A stretch of 64,000 bases of DNA from contig NC_064001.1 in the NCBI RefSeq assembly GCF_932276165.1, forward strand, positions 6,517,501-6,581,500, given 5' to 3'. Of the stretch, positions 44,580 through 55,621 are shown piece after piece. This DNA is from Plutella xylostella (taxonomy: Eukaryota; Arthropoda; Insecta; Lepidoptera; Plutellidae). Position numbers and translations under genes: made by a program. The notes under the pieces are model-generated. The model was not told the DNA's origin, did no database searches, and saw nothing but the letters and a program-made list of their open reading frames with translations. How positions within the stretch are numbered: position 1 is the first letter of the stretch; each line of letters opens with the position of its first letter.

Positions 44580-46535
44580 TTATTTACACAGGAAACAATT
44601 AAACATTCTTCGCCACCAAGTTAAGTTACCTTCAAAGGATGTGATCTCACTCAATGATATGTGAAGAGAGTGCGGGCTGTCCACGATAGATGAGAAATCT
44701 CCCCACGGCCCAGCTCGAATGAATACTCTGCGTTTTTTATTATTATCCACACCGGTGGACCTAAATGTTGCCTGAAAATCTACAGGTCCACTGTCATCCG
44801 AGTCATTGTCAATTTTATCTCTTGGCCATGAAACACATTTCGCAACTTTATTTGTTTCATTGATACGGTCTGCATCATTTTTGGCCTCAGCTAAATCTTT
44901 TTCATTTGCTGCAGTATTGTTATCAGTTTTACTTTCGTCATTCCAGTTTATAATTTCTATAGCATCTGTTGCAGTTTCTTGTTGAGATGGACAGAAACTA
45001 TTTGCATTTAAATTATTTTCAGACTTCGTTTTTATAAATTTGAACTCAGCAGGAGTAGCAGTTAAATCTGCGTTTGCAACAGCGATCACATACGTATCGT
45101 TTGTCTCTTTATTGACTGTCTTATTATCAATAACTGGTGTTGTTTGTTTTAGATCTATAAATAAATCCATTTTAATATCAGTTTGTGTCGAAGTACTTTG
45201 TTTCGAAACATTTTCTTTCACCGTTGCTAACATAAAGTTAGCTTGAGATGCTTGGGTCTTCTTGGATCTTAGTTTTAGCTGCTGTCGCGTTTCTTTGGCT
45301 GTCAATGGCACAGAGAAGCAAGTCTTGCAGTCAATGCTTTCCCGTTCTCCTGTGGCGAACCAGCTATTTATTGCTTTTCTCTGCAGACTTGGTGAACGAT
45401 TGTTCGGTGTCTTAATTTCTGCAACAGTCGGAAGAGTCGCCATTAACGGCAAACTGTATTTTGAAATGAAGTTGGGAGGTGTAGGTGTCGGGACTCTCGC
45501 CTCCATGTTTTTTATCGAACCATCTTTGCTATCCGAGGAGCTGCTGTTAGGTATTTGTAAATCTAGATTGCAATCCTTGTCTGCTCGGGTTTTACATTGG
45601 CTGGAACTACTGGTAGTGTACATCCAGAAAGTATTATGATCTGGACCAGAGTGCTGATTAAATATTAATATGTTTTCATCGCGACTTTCTTTTTCTAAGT
45701 CAATGATTTCCGGTGACCTGACGCCAGATTTAAACCAGCTATAGTTTTCTGGTGTATCTTTACGCTCAGGTACAGCTGGCTCAGATAAATCGCTTTCAGG
45801 GTACGAGTCAGAGCTGAGTTGGTAATGTCTGTTGAGCATTGATACGAACTCCCTTCTAATGTCTTCTTCACTGGGTTTATTGCTCCTGTCCCCAAAGAGT
45901 TCGTTGTAAACGTAATCTTTAATGCAGTCGCCTCGGTCTTGGCCATGTGTGGAGCTGCAGTGGCCGATGTTCGTTTGTTCCTGTGGCTTCGTGGAGTGGT
46001 CCCCACTAGCTGGAGGGAACAATGAGGCGTGGGTGTAGTTCCAGGAATGCTGACAGCGGGGAGAGTCGGGCGATGTGGATTTGTTTCCTGACGACGAGTC
46101 TTCGATCGGGTCGCCGTCGCTGTTCAACCAAACAGCGCCAAATGTTGGAACATCTGCAAAATGTGTCGTAAATATCAATGAGTAGGTACCAAATAGGTAA
46201 GTATATTCTGTTGGTGCTTATTAATAAATCAAGTTGTTAACAACTAGGTAGGTACCTAAGTACTTAGGCAGTTTTAACCAGAAGTTTAGACAACCGCCTA
46301 AAGGCAAGGCTTTCAAATGTAGATATTAACGAACCATCGGCATCGCACACTTTGCCGGGAGCAGCAGGGCGCATTACGTATCATAAGTATACAAATTACA
46401 ATAAACAGGTGCTAGCTGTTTCTATTACCTAAGGTTTGATAACATACTTTTATAATCATATTTTTAAATCAACTTACGATTTTGTATTTTATTGTTATTA
46501 CGGTTGATCGGTTTATGTGGTCTCGTCCGACCCAT
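44580..46535 (-). CDS. unknown disordered protein, two exons, 543 aa
   Basis: Not recognised. Exon 1 is 46,478..46,535 (MGRTRPHKPINRNNNKIQN, donor C|GTAAGT) and exon 2 is 44,580..46,153 (acceptor CATTTTGCAG), 58+1574 nt in frame. The product is hydrophilic and rich in Ser, Asn, Asp, Lys and Thr, with no signal peptide, transmembrane segment or repeats. It looks intrinsically disordered except for a more ordered region near residue 95 (CIKDYVYNELFG..SEEDIRREFVSMLNRHY) and the aromatic C-terminus, which includes RVFIRAGPWGDFSS and ends GNLTWWRRMFNCFLCK. The basic N-terminus resembles a nuclear or RNA-binding tail. The long open frame in AT-rich DNA, with clean splice sites, argues for a real gene. 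Confidence 0.8.
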
Positions 46536-47705
46536 TATTTTGCAATCTTATCTTTAACGATATTAGGTATTATTTAGTTATTTAACAATATTTTATTAAC
46601 GTTAATAACATAAGTTTTTATTTTTCAAAAGTCAAAAGCAAATTTGAAACTGAAAAACCCTTCAATGTCAATATGACTTGTGCCAAAGACCAAAGACCAC
46701 ATAATGCATAGACCTACTACGAGCCTACTACACAAAAAAAATGCGATCAAAGTAATATACAGGGTGATCAAAGTAATATAGGTACTTACAGTAAAAAAAA
46801 CCTACGATTCGTCTTAGTATACGTTAATAACTCCTCTACAACTACCATTATACTTACAACTAACTTAATATGGGTTTCCTTAACAATAATAAAAGGGTAA
46901 GATGTAAAAAGTAAGACGATGTTCATGTAAAAACATTCGCTATCAGTTAACTTTGGGTGACCATTGACCTACCTTCGGGTGGTTGAACGAAAAAGCTCCC
47001 CGCATTACCGATTTACATAAATAAGTAGGAAGATGATTTGGAACTCCCAAAACGAATAAGTAACATTAGCTTGAAATAATGGTATTTGCTAATGCTATCT
47101 TTCTAATTTTTTAAACCTATCTTTCAATCTCAATTAATTAACATCTACTTTGAATATTAACAACATCATAAATACATTAATACGTAGGCATGCCTACCTA
47201 CCTACATCTTTAACAGCACCCTGTCTCCGTGTATATTTCTAAGCGACACTAGGTAACGTTATTTGGACGCCTCTAATGGACTAAGTGCTTGTAAAATGGC
47301 CTGCGCCACGGAGCTTTTAATGCAATTTCACCTCCCTTTGTGACAGAGAATTGGCGCAATCAATCCATTTGCACTTTGTTTCGCTACACGGCCAAGTCGG
47401 GCCGGCGTCGACCGCCATACAGGGTGCTTTTAGCGATCTAAATGGATACAGTTTTTTGCACTCCACTAGGCAGGGTGGGGGTGGTGTTTTAAACTTTGCC
47501 AGCTATTTGCTGGGTCGGCGCTTGGGCACTTATAGTACCTGTGTTGGTAATGTGGCTAGGTGGCTAATGTGGTAGGTAGGCATCATGCCTATGATAACAC
47601 TGGATAGGGAAATGTCGTTTTTGGTGCACAAGGTCTCTAAATTTTAGGTCAAGTATTTTTAAGTCCAACTTGTTTTTTGTGGGTAAGTAGGTATAAAAAA
47701 TTTAT
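46536..47705. other. 5' flank of the unknown gene and spacer
   Basis: AT-rich. ATACAGGGTGATCAAAGTAA at 46,758 and ATACAGGGTG at 47,417 look like single ends of mariner-type MITEs, without a clear partner. No gene. Confidence 0.35.
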
Positions 47706-47708
47706 TTA

Positions 47709-47985
47709 AAATGACGACCGAATGGCGTAGTGGTTAGTGACCCTGACTACTAAGCCGATGGTCCCGGGTTCGATTCCCGGCTGGGGCAGATATTTGATTA
47801 AACACAGATATATGTTCTCGGGTCTTGGATGTGCCCGTAAAATGGCAATAGGCGTGCAATAGGCCCGCCCTCTATTACATTGGGACTAACATAACACTCT
47901 GGCGAAAAGTGGGTGCAGCAATGCACCTCTGCCTACCCCGCAAGGGAGTACATTAGTACAAGGCGTGGGTGCGTGTTTTTTTTTT
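47709..47985 (+). mobile_element. tRNA-derived SINE, full length
   Basis: The head has an A box (TGGCGTAGTGGTTAGTGACC) and a perfect B box (GGTTCGATTCC). The body 47,790-47,965 has no tRNA similarity and ends in a T run at 47,977. A part of the same body is found at 19.0 kb (inverted) and a related one at 5.1 kb. It is a SINE and not a tRNA gene because the acceptor stem does not pair and the sequence continues into a repeat body. Confidence 0.8.
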
Positions 47986-48009
47986 TATTTAAAATTATGA
48001 CTATGTAAA

Positions 48010-48115
48010 ATGTAACAGGTGCTAGAAAAACTTATAACTAGATAAAATTAAATATTAACTAACTAAATTATTAAACTAAGTAGGTATAAATATAAACGCT
48101 ATACTAATATATTTT
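48010..48115 (-). mobile_element. 3' UTR fragment of the RLE-type LINE
   Basis: Reverse complement of 38,440-38,545: shared words include TTTATATTTA..TACTTAGTTT, AATAATTTAGTTAGTTA and TTTAATTTTATCTAGTTATA. A 5'-truncated insertion of the family found intact in USP3. Confidence 0.7.
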
Positions 48116-48986
48116 TAGAGAGATAATAATTTAATAGTGCAAATTTTATAAAGATGTACCTATCTCACTAATGCTGGCACACAACACAACTGCACAATGC
48201 ACAACTGCATACGTGTTATTCTAGGTTACTAGCATTAAGTTCGCCATTGTACAATGTTTTTATGTGCAATAAAGAATTTATAATACTAATAATAAGTATG
48301 TGAAAAATATGATTTCTACATTCCTATCCTAGCTATATCGTATAAGCTTTTGTATTTTAAAGTTTAACAGTTACTTAATTTACCTACAAACCTAAGTGAA
48401 TCATTATTTGTTTTAAGTATCTACTTACTTAGACAAAAAACAGCATGTTGTTTCCGCATGCGTCATAATAACAATAGAAATAGCTCTAATTCGCATAAAT
48501 TACGGAACTTAAAATCAAGATCTTAAAGTTTTTATCATTAATATTTACCTCACTCCCAAACTGGCCATTAGCAGAGCGAGAATCAAAACAAGATGGCGGC
48601 GTTCGAAGTTTGTAATTAGTTATTTTTGTCTATAAAAATGTTTTAATTGGTTTTCGGCTGTGTAACATGTGATTAGCGGGCTACAAAGATGTATATTTGC
48701 TTAATGGAAGAGTGTCTGAGATAAAAGCTAGTGATATCGGTGGCGCGATCGCGTTATAATTACAGGGCAGCGGGCGCGGCCGCCGCCCGCCTCTTCCCTT
48801 ACATGCCACTTAAAACTACACTACACAACACATGCAGCATTATCTCAGATCTTCTGTACAGTATTCAATATGGATATGTAATCTTACTAGGTACTTTCTG
48901 AGACTAATTACCTGTCTCACAAAGATGAGTAGAAGAAAATCTCGGACTCTCGGACGGTCGATCGGTAGGTTGGGTATTGGGTAGGT
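48116..48986. other. spacer with GC-rich island
   Basis: Mostly AT-rich. Positions 48,585-48,600 have CAAGATGGCGGCG, a YY1/Pho-like word, and 48,730-48,795 are GC-rich (GGGCGCGGCCGCCGCCCGCC). Together this could be a promoter for an unseen transcript. No ORF. Confidence 0.3.
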
Positions 48987-49650
48987 AACTAACCTGGGTT
49001 CCCTACGAGTCTTCGAAACTCATTTTTTCGAATATGTATACATCGACAACCTTAAACCGAAGCTTTCACAGTGCGATGGCTTGTTGCTTCGAAGGATTTT
49101 TTGTTCGACGTATCTTAACACCGAACATCTTACTACGGCATATTGTTTCTCCAACGTTTATTTGTCCGATGTAACGATACTTCGAAAATATTTGTACAAC
49201 CGTCTAACAGTTACAATTTCTTGTAGGAACAACATATATACAATGAAATTCATGTAAGTACAATAACAAAATCTCAAAGAATCAAATATAAAAAATTTAA
49301 GTCACATTTAAAATTTATAAAAAATTATGTAAGTAGGTAGGTATAATACATGTATGAATACATTTTTTTAAATTTATTTTATTTTATTTTATTAGGAAAG
49401 CTAACAGCATGTTTCACACATAATTAATACAATTAAAACATGTATCTTAAAGCTAATTACAAGCTTTCACAGATAAATGTACAGAAGTACCTACTTAGTA
49501 ACATTAAAAAGTTGTCTCTAGATGTGTTAGACTAAAATATTTGATATAAGCTATATACATAATTTTGTATCAATTTTAAATGTGACTTTTAGATTTTTTA
49601 TATTTGATTCTTTGAGATTTTGTTATTGTACTTACATGAATTTCATTGTA

Positions 49651-49854
49651 GTTAGACCATTTATTAAATAAAATACAAAATTTATCAAAAATTAAACATA
49701 AAATCCACCCTAGCTTCGTCAAAAATAAAATACAAAAAAAATTAAATAAAACAAACAAACAAACAAAACACAACTTACTTAGCTAAATAAACCACCCCAG
49801 GACGCACCCGACCCAAAAGTCCCCATAACGCTAGCATATATAGCTAGTATATAT
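49651..49854. mobile_element. 204-bp insertion in the right arm of the foldback element
   Basis: Flanked by ATTTCATTGTA on both sides (49,640-49,650 and 49,855-49,865), which is present once in the left arm, so this is a clean insertion with an 11-bp duplication. Contents: A-rich tracts, AAACAAACAAACAAAC, and GCTAGCATATATAGCTAG. Identity unknown; duplication length suits a retroposon. Confidence 0.65.
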
Positions 49855-50064
49855 ATTTCATTGTATATATGTTGTACCTACAAGAAATTGTAACTGTTAG
49901 ACGGTTGTACAAATATTTTCGAAGTATCGTTACATCGGACAAATAAACGTTGGAGAAACAATATGCCGTAGTAAGATGTTCGGTGTTAAGATACGTCGAA
50001 CAAAAAATCCTTCGAAGCAACAAGCCATCGCACTATGAAAGCTTCGGTTTAAGGTTGTCGATGT

Positions 50065-51134
50065 CTAAATTTATATGCTTCCATAAAACTGCAGCGTCCA
50101 AACCAAGCACACCCAACTTCCTTAAAATACATACCTGCAAAACCGTCACCGCCAATAAAGACTGTGATTGTAATTCTATCCTAAGTGCAGGCTCAATAAG
50201 GTATCTTGGAGTAATTATAGACCAAAACTTAAACTTCAAAGATCACATTCTCAGCTTATCTAAACGAATCAGAAAAACTGCAAGTATCCTTAAAAAACTG
50301 CGCAATTCTGCAGAAACTTCGCTTCTTATTAAAGTATATACTGCTATTACACAATCAATCATCTCATACTGCATCCCAGTTTGGGGAAGTGCAGCTAAAA
50401 CAACTCTTCTTCACGCCGAAAGAGCACAAAGATGTGTTATAAAAGTTATGTTAAGAAAACCTTTTCGATACCCTACTCAAACTCTTTATAACGATGCTAA
50501 ATTACTTAATGTTCGTCAACTGTTTATCCTTCGGTTATGCCTCTCTACTCATAAAAAACTAATAAACTCCGATTTATATGACCTCTTACTTAAAAAACGT
50601 GTCTTTAAAATTCCTACTACTTACATTAATACTTCTTTCGGTCAACGTTTCGGACAATATATAAGAGCACACGTTTATAACAATATTCTTCAATACTCTA
50701 ATCTAATACACCTTTCTGTTTCTGAAGCTAAAATTAAGTTAAAAGAGTCTTTACTTAAATTAGATTATGCCTCTACTGAGGTTATTATAGAATAAGATGT
50801 GCAATTTGCAGTTAGTCCATTACAATAATTTATTATTTTCTGTTCTGTTCTATTTTTATAATGTGTTACAGTTAAAAGACTGATTAAATATATATATTTT
50901 TTTAGAATAATTACATTTTATGTTATATTACTGATGTTACTTTCAATAAGATTTTGATTTTAATGGTACCCCGAGATACGGGCAAAGCCTAGTTCGGGGG
51001 CCCCTGTTCATTTTGTGATTTTAAATGTAAGATGTGCGCAAGAATACTTTTTGTTTTGTAAAATAAGATTTAAATTTTACTTAGGTATTATGTGTTTTAT
51101 GTGCAAATAAACAATTTTTACTTTTTTTTACTTT
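50065..51134 (+). mobile_element. 5'-truncated LINE (jockey/CR1-like) inserted in the foldback element
   Basis: Flanked by GATGT at 50,060-50,064 and 51,135-51,139. The encoded frame to the stop at 50,795 is the C-terminal part of a LINE reverse transcriptase after the catalytic core: YLGVIIDQNLNFKDHI, LIKVYTAITQSIISYCIPVW and HAERAQRCVIKVM. The upstream half of the ORF from 49,950 is only foldback DNA read through. The last part is an AT-rich 3' UTR with AATAAA. No catalytic YADD remains. Confidence 0.75.
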
Positions 51135-51191
51135 GATGTATGCATATTCGAAAAAATTAGTTTCGAAGACTCGTAGGGAACCAACTAACCT

Positions 51192-54114
51192 AGGTATTTG
51201 GTAGGAAAATAGGAAAAGGTAAATAATCTCATTTTTCAAGGTGCTTTATGTAAATTATGTATATGTATGTTTATAATTAAGTACTTATGATAAATGAAAA
51301 AGTTTAAGCTGTGTGTTAGATAAAACAAACAATGTAGTTACGGCGATCTCGATCTCTTTGTAAGGATATACATATACCTATACCTACCTACCATAGAATG
51401 TAAGAACATAAGTATTAAACTCTGCTACCCTATAATAAACGAGTAGCCACTTACTTACATCAAAATATTCATAATACTTCCGACACCATGACAGATGGCT
51501 ATAGAAATGTGCTAAAACACGCTTGGAAATTGTAAAAAATAAAACGAAACATACGTGTGAAGGAAAGCACTCAGGTCAGGTCGCGTAACTTGTAATCATA
51601 TCGCTTTTAGTTAAATTGCCTTATAAATATTCACAAGGAATGGTTAGACGGAGGCAGTTGAACTTGTGGTCCCGGGATTATGAAAATACCTATTTACTTA
51701 TTAATATATGTAATTATACATAGGTAGTGCAATAGTAAGAATTATTGAGACTTTGCGCCATCTAAAACTCGTTCAATGCAGCGCCGTATTTATGGCGAAT
51801 CGCGACTGTATCGCGAATCGCGATCTACATCGATAACAAACCCGTGCTGCGGCAGCAGATAGAAAAAGCTGGCTATCAGCGCCGGTCTGCCAATAACATG
51901 CTATAACCAAACCTGCAGATAATATGTTTAATACAAAAAGCAATCGGCGCTGGCAACAAGCTTTTTTTCTGTACGGCCTTAGAACAGTAAAAAGTAACGC
52001 AGTAGAAAGCCTACAAGCCCATAATAAGTTAGATAAGCAAGGTGTTTATTCGTGTGACGCCGGTAGATCAGTATCGCGGTGCGCGCACCACGCTCGCTCC
52101 TGTAAACAGTCAAACACTCACAGTTGTAGCCATTACCTACATTTGTAGCAGGGGTTCGTAACATTTATTCTCAGACTAGCGTTTTCCAACGGGCTTGGTT
52201 TCGCGTTTATTTAAACCTTGAGCTATGGAAATATACAAGTCCTTGACGGGCTCTAATGTTTGTCAACAATAAGCAGAAAAATTAATATAATTACAGCATA
52301 GCCTAGAAATCACACCTTTATTTTTTTGCGGTTCTTAACGTACATATATACGTATGTTTTAGTTCGCAGCCGTAACTGAACGGATCTTCATAATCCTGGT
52401 AAGTATTCTGAAAGGAGCATGGCTTTAATCGCATCTTTTGGGTACATGATTATGTTTCCTTAGATACTACAAAGGAACCAGATGTAAACTTGTATGAATA
52501 AACTCCATCAAAAACCAAATGTTGTTAAACTCTGTAGCAAAGGCGTAAATGGAAGCAATGATTTGACACTTTTGCCGACCAAATGTTTTTAAGAAACATC
52601 GGCTTCTGTTACCCGCCTGGCTAATATAGCCGGCTGTTGTTTTATCAACGCCTCGCTTGCGGATAAAAATGAAACTTTTTGACCAAGTAAGCTTCTAAAA
52701 AAACGCGTAATACGTTTTCCAATAATTTATACGGATAACAGTCACAAAAATACGAATAGATTCGATTGGAAAGAATTTGTAGTTTAATTTTATAGTCGTA
52801 TTATTTTATCTGTCGATTAGGCGTTGCATTCAGACATTCTGACTTTGACTGCCTTTGATGCTAATACCTTAATTGAACAACAACCAATTGCAAGCACCAA
52901 ACATTAAAAGTTATAGCACGTTTTAGCTATGGATCTGATTTGTCTCTTTACAGACAATAATCTAACGCATAAGTTAGAAATACGAATGTGGCGCCCCCCT
53001 CTTACGCTTGAGGTAGTTAACCTGTAACCAGCGGAGTGCTTCTAATTGACACGTTTTGACACAAAATTACGAGTTAATTTCACACTTTTCGTAACAACTT
53101 ACGTGGCGGTATCATTATTGTTTTAAGTGTTTTTTTTTGTTGTTGAACCGACTTGTGAAAGGAGCTTTGTGTTATTTTATGTGTTTTAATGTTAAAGTTT
53201 GTTTTATTATAACTTTTTGGTTTTGAAAGAATTGGTTTAGCTGTAAGAGTAGCGTAGTTATGGTTTAAATAAATAAATAAATAAATAAATAAAGTGGTAA
53301 GTATTAAATTCGAACGTTAAACCTCACTGGGTGAAATTTTATCAATAATCGGGACCATTGCATAATGACGTTATGTATACGTTGGTATTTTATTTTTTAA
53401 TTAATTATATATACACAACATTTATCCCTCATAAAAATAACCTAAAACACTGTCATAATCTATTTTCAACAACTTTCAGATCTTTGGGATGAGTATGTAG
53501 ATGGTACGTATACTTACTATTATCATTTTCTTTACACAAAACTTATCCATAAATAAACAAAATGATACTCCCATAATAGTTGTAAGTTATAAGTCCATTA
53601 CTTAACACCACTCAATAAAAATTACTGCCAATTTCTGACTCATCTTTTGTTCCGAAACCGTGAGAAAGGTTTTTTTTTCTAAAGAAGCAAATCAGCCAGT
53701 GTTAGCAAACAGATATGATGTTCTATTTTCAAATGTTTTTTTTTTCTTTGTCGGCTGAGTGTCAATTATTATTGGATGAGGTCTGAGAGGCCGGGATGTG
53801 AGATCTTATCGTCATGTGTTTACACATTAGAATCAAAGAATAGCGCCATTGCTTTTAATCATGATTGACTTTTTGTTATTGTTGGTTTGCTACTCATAAA
53901 TAATATTATTTGCGCTTTTAACTTAAATAGAAAACATGTATTCTATGATAGGTACTTTAAAAATATGATTGTGTATGTTGTGTCGTCAATATGCTTAATG
54001 ACATGGGAAAATATTATTCTAATTCCGAGGGGCACCCAATTGAAAATTTACCCGAAAGTAAATATTTACGAAACTATTTTGTTTTATAAAAAAAAATCTA
54101 ACTCAACATTTATA
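51192..54114. other. gene-free stretch
   Basis: No coding region. Positions 51,795-51,840 have several TCGCGA/ATCGCGAT words and an ATCGATA. An (AAAT)n microsatellite lies at 53,268-53,293. Nothing else recognised. Confidence 0.4.
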
Positions 54115-54118
54115 CATA

Positions 54119-54707
54119 TGTGGCGTACTCACCACACATAAATATATTTATCATTATATTTAATTATTTAGCTATTAAAAATATTTACACTTACACTATA
54201 CAAAATAAGAAATAAAATTATAATCTAAAAATATCTATTTATATACCTACACCTATATTATTATATGATACAAAACATTATCTATTTATATCATAATTAC
54301 CTACACACAAATACACGACAAAATTATAACACCTTATTTTTGTTGTCAGTGGTTAAAAATGTGATACACACTTTGCCGTTTTTATTATGCGCTTACCCGC
54401 GAATTCTGTGCGCGCGAGCAAGCGCGCATCAGTCGCCAGTCGTGAACTACAACTCCGCGGCCATAACATTATTTGTTTGCGCTCTCCGCTGTTACGCGAT
54501 TATCGACCATACGCCTTTGTGATAAAGACTATTGACTGTTTGTGTTTCGTGTAACTTATGTAAAAACTGTTCGTGTGATTTCTTCTTTCACTCCTTCTAT
54601 TCTATATTTCTATATTTCCTGTGTGTGTTAGTGTGACGTTAATAAACTGTACATATTTTTGGAGTTCGGACTTTTAATTTATATCGTCGCACCTCAACAT
54701 ACCTAAA
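54119..54707 (+). repeat. 5' LTR
   Basis: Begins TGTGGCGTACTCACCACACA and ends ACCTCAACATACCTAAA. The middle contains a GC-rich block (CGCGCGAGCAAGCGCGCATC near 54,410), a likely promoter. It contains an accidental ORF repeated in the 3' LTR. Confidence 0.93.
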
Positions 54708-54724
54708 TTGGTGACCCCTTTGTT
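54708..54724 (+). promoter_or_regulatory. primer-binding site
   Basis: TTGGTGACCCCTTTGTT directly after the 5' LTR. The TGGTGACCCC core is the type reported for CsRn1-clade elements and attributed to tRNA-Trp. Confidence 0.7.
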
Positions 54725-54745
54725 GGACCGTGAAATATAAAGAAG

Positions 54746-55621
54746 ATGACGGACAGTGAAGCAGATACTGCAGAGTCGCAGCCACCTACGCCGCGCGCGA
54801 GGAAGCGCGTCCCGGTGACCGCGGTAGACCAGCCCGACGTGTGCCGAGTGGGCGTAAAGGTACCCCCGTTTTGGCCCGAGAAACCGGCGATTTGGTTCGC
54901 GCAACTCGAGGGCCAATTCGTTATTTCACGCATAACGGATGACACCACCAAGTTCTACCACGTCATCGGGCAGCTCGAGCACCAGTATGCGGCAGAGGTC
55001 GAAGATATAATTACTTCGCCTCCCGATGCCGACAAGTATGAGAAGCTGAAGTCGGAGCTCATCAAGCGGCTGTGCGTCTCCAGGGAGAACAAGGTGAAGC
55101 AGCTGTTGATGCACGAGGAGCTGGGCGACCGCAAGCCCACACAGTTCCTGCGTCACCTGCGTCACCTCGGTGGTCCTGACGTCCCAGAGGACTTCCTCAA
55201 GACCATCTGGACCAGCCGACTGCCCAGCAGCATGCAGACCATCGTGGCATCCCAGGCGACCTCCAGCCTCGATGCGCTGGCTGAGCTAGCGGATAGAATC
55301 CACGACATCGTGCCAGGACACCACGTCTCAGCCGTGGCCAGCTCAAGGCCAACGTCGACAATGGAGGAGATGGCGAAGCAGATAGCAGCGTTGACGAAGC
55401 AGGTCAGCGCACTCACAGCCCACGTCCACGGCGACCGATCCCGATCCCGCGACCGACGACCACCACAGCGACGTGACCGCCGATCACCTTCGACCCGTTC
55501 CCAGTCCAGCTACAGGAGGCATCCGATCTGCTGGCACCACTGGAGGTTCAGGGACCAGGCGAAGCGATGCATCCAGCCCTGCGACTTCACGGCGGGAAAC
55601 GGCCAAGAGGGCCGGAAGTAG
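54746..55621 (+). CDS. gag: Gag polyprotein of the LTR retrotransposon, 291 aa
   Basis: The first ATG after the primer site. It has a capsid-like domain (PPFWPEKPAIWFAQLEGQF and KLKSELIKRLC, then LGDRKPTQFLRHLRHL), a coiled region (EEMAKQIAALTKQVSAL), an Arg/Ser-rich basic stretch and a finger of type C-x2-H..C-x3-C (CWHHWRFRDQAKRCIQPC). This CHCC form differs from the usual CCHC knuckle. It forms the particle that packages element RNA. The frame ends 55 nt after the pol ORF's first ATG, in a different register. Confidence 0.9.
   Translation: MTDSEADTAESQPPTPRARKRVPVTAVDQPDVCRVGVKVPPFWPEKPAIWFAQLEGQFVISRITDDTTKFYHVIGQLEHQYAAEVEDIITSPPDADKYEKLKSELIKRLCVSRENKVKQLLMHEELGDRKPTQFLRHLRHLGGPDVPEDFLKTIWTSRLPSSMQTIVASQATSSLDALAELADRIHDIVPGHHVSAVASSRPTSTMEEMAKQIAALTKQVSALTAHVHGDRSRSRDRRPPQRRDRRSPSTRSQSSYRRHPICWHHWRFRDQAKRCIQPCDFTAGNGQEGRK

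Larger units (their letters stand above)
48996..51182. mobile_element. foldback-type DNA element with long inverted arms and 9-bp target duplication
   Basis: Outer ends GGTTCCCTACGAGTCTTCGA and the reverse complement. Flanks AACTAACCT at 48,987-48,995 and 51,183-51,191 form a 9-bp target duplication. The left arm (48,996-49,330) is inverted in the right arm, which is split by two insertions: 49,651-49,854 and 50,065-51,134. A 9-bp duplication with long arms suits Mutator-like/foldback elements, but no transposase is present. Removing the nested pieces would leave about 0.9 kb. Confidence 0.75.

Noticed and set aside
47709..47781. A tRNA gene
   Set aside because: A and B boxes are good, but the acceptor stem does not pair and the sequence runs into a repeat body shared with 19.0 kb; it is a SINE head.
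49950..50064. N-terminal part of the 281-codon ORF as real protein
   Set aside because: This part is foldback-arm DNA read through; LINE similarity starts only after the GATGT junction.
51924..52148. A 74-aa Cys/Ser/His-rich ORF
   Set aside because: No signal, domain or codon bias; looks like chance in unassigned DNA.
54265..54522. An 85-aa protein gene, with an identical copy at 58,948-59,205
   Set aside because: Both lie inside the two LTRs, which explains the identity; no coding features.
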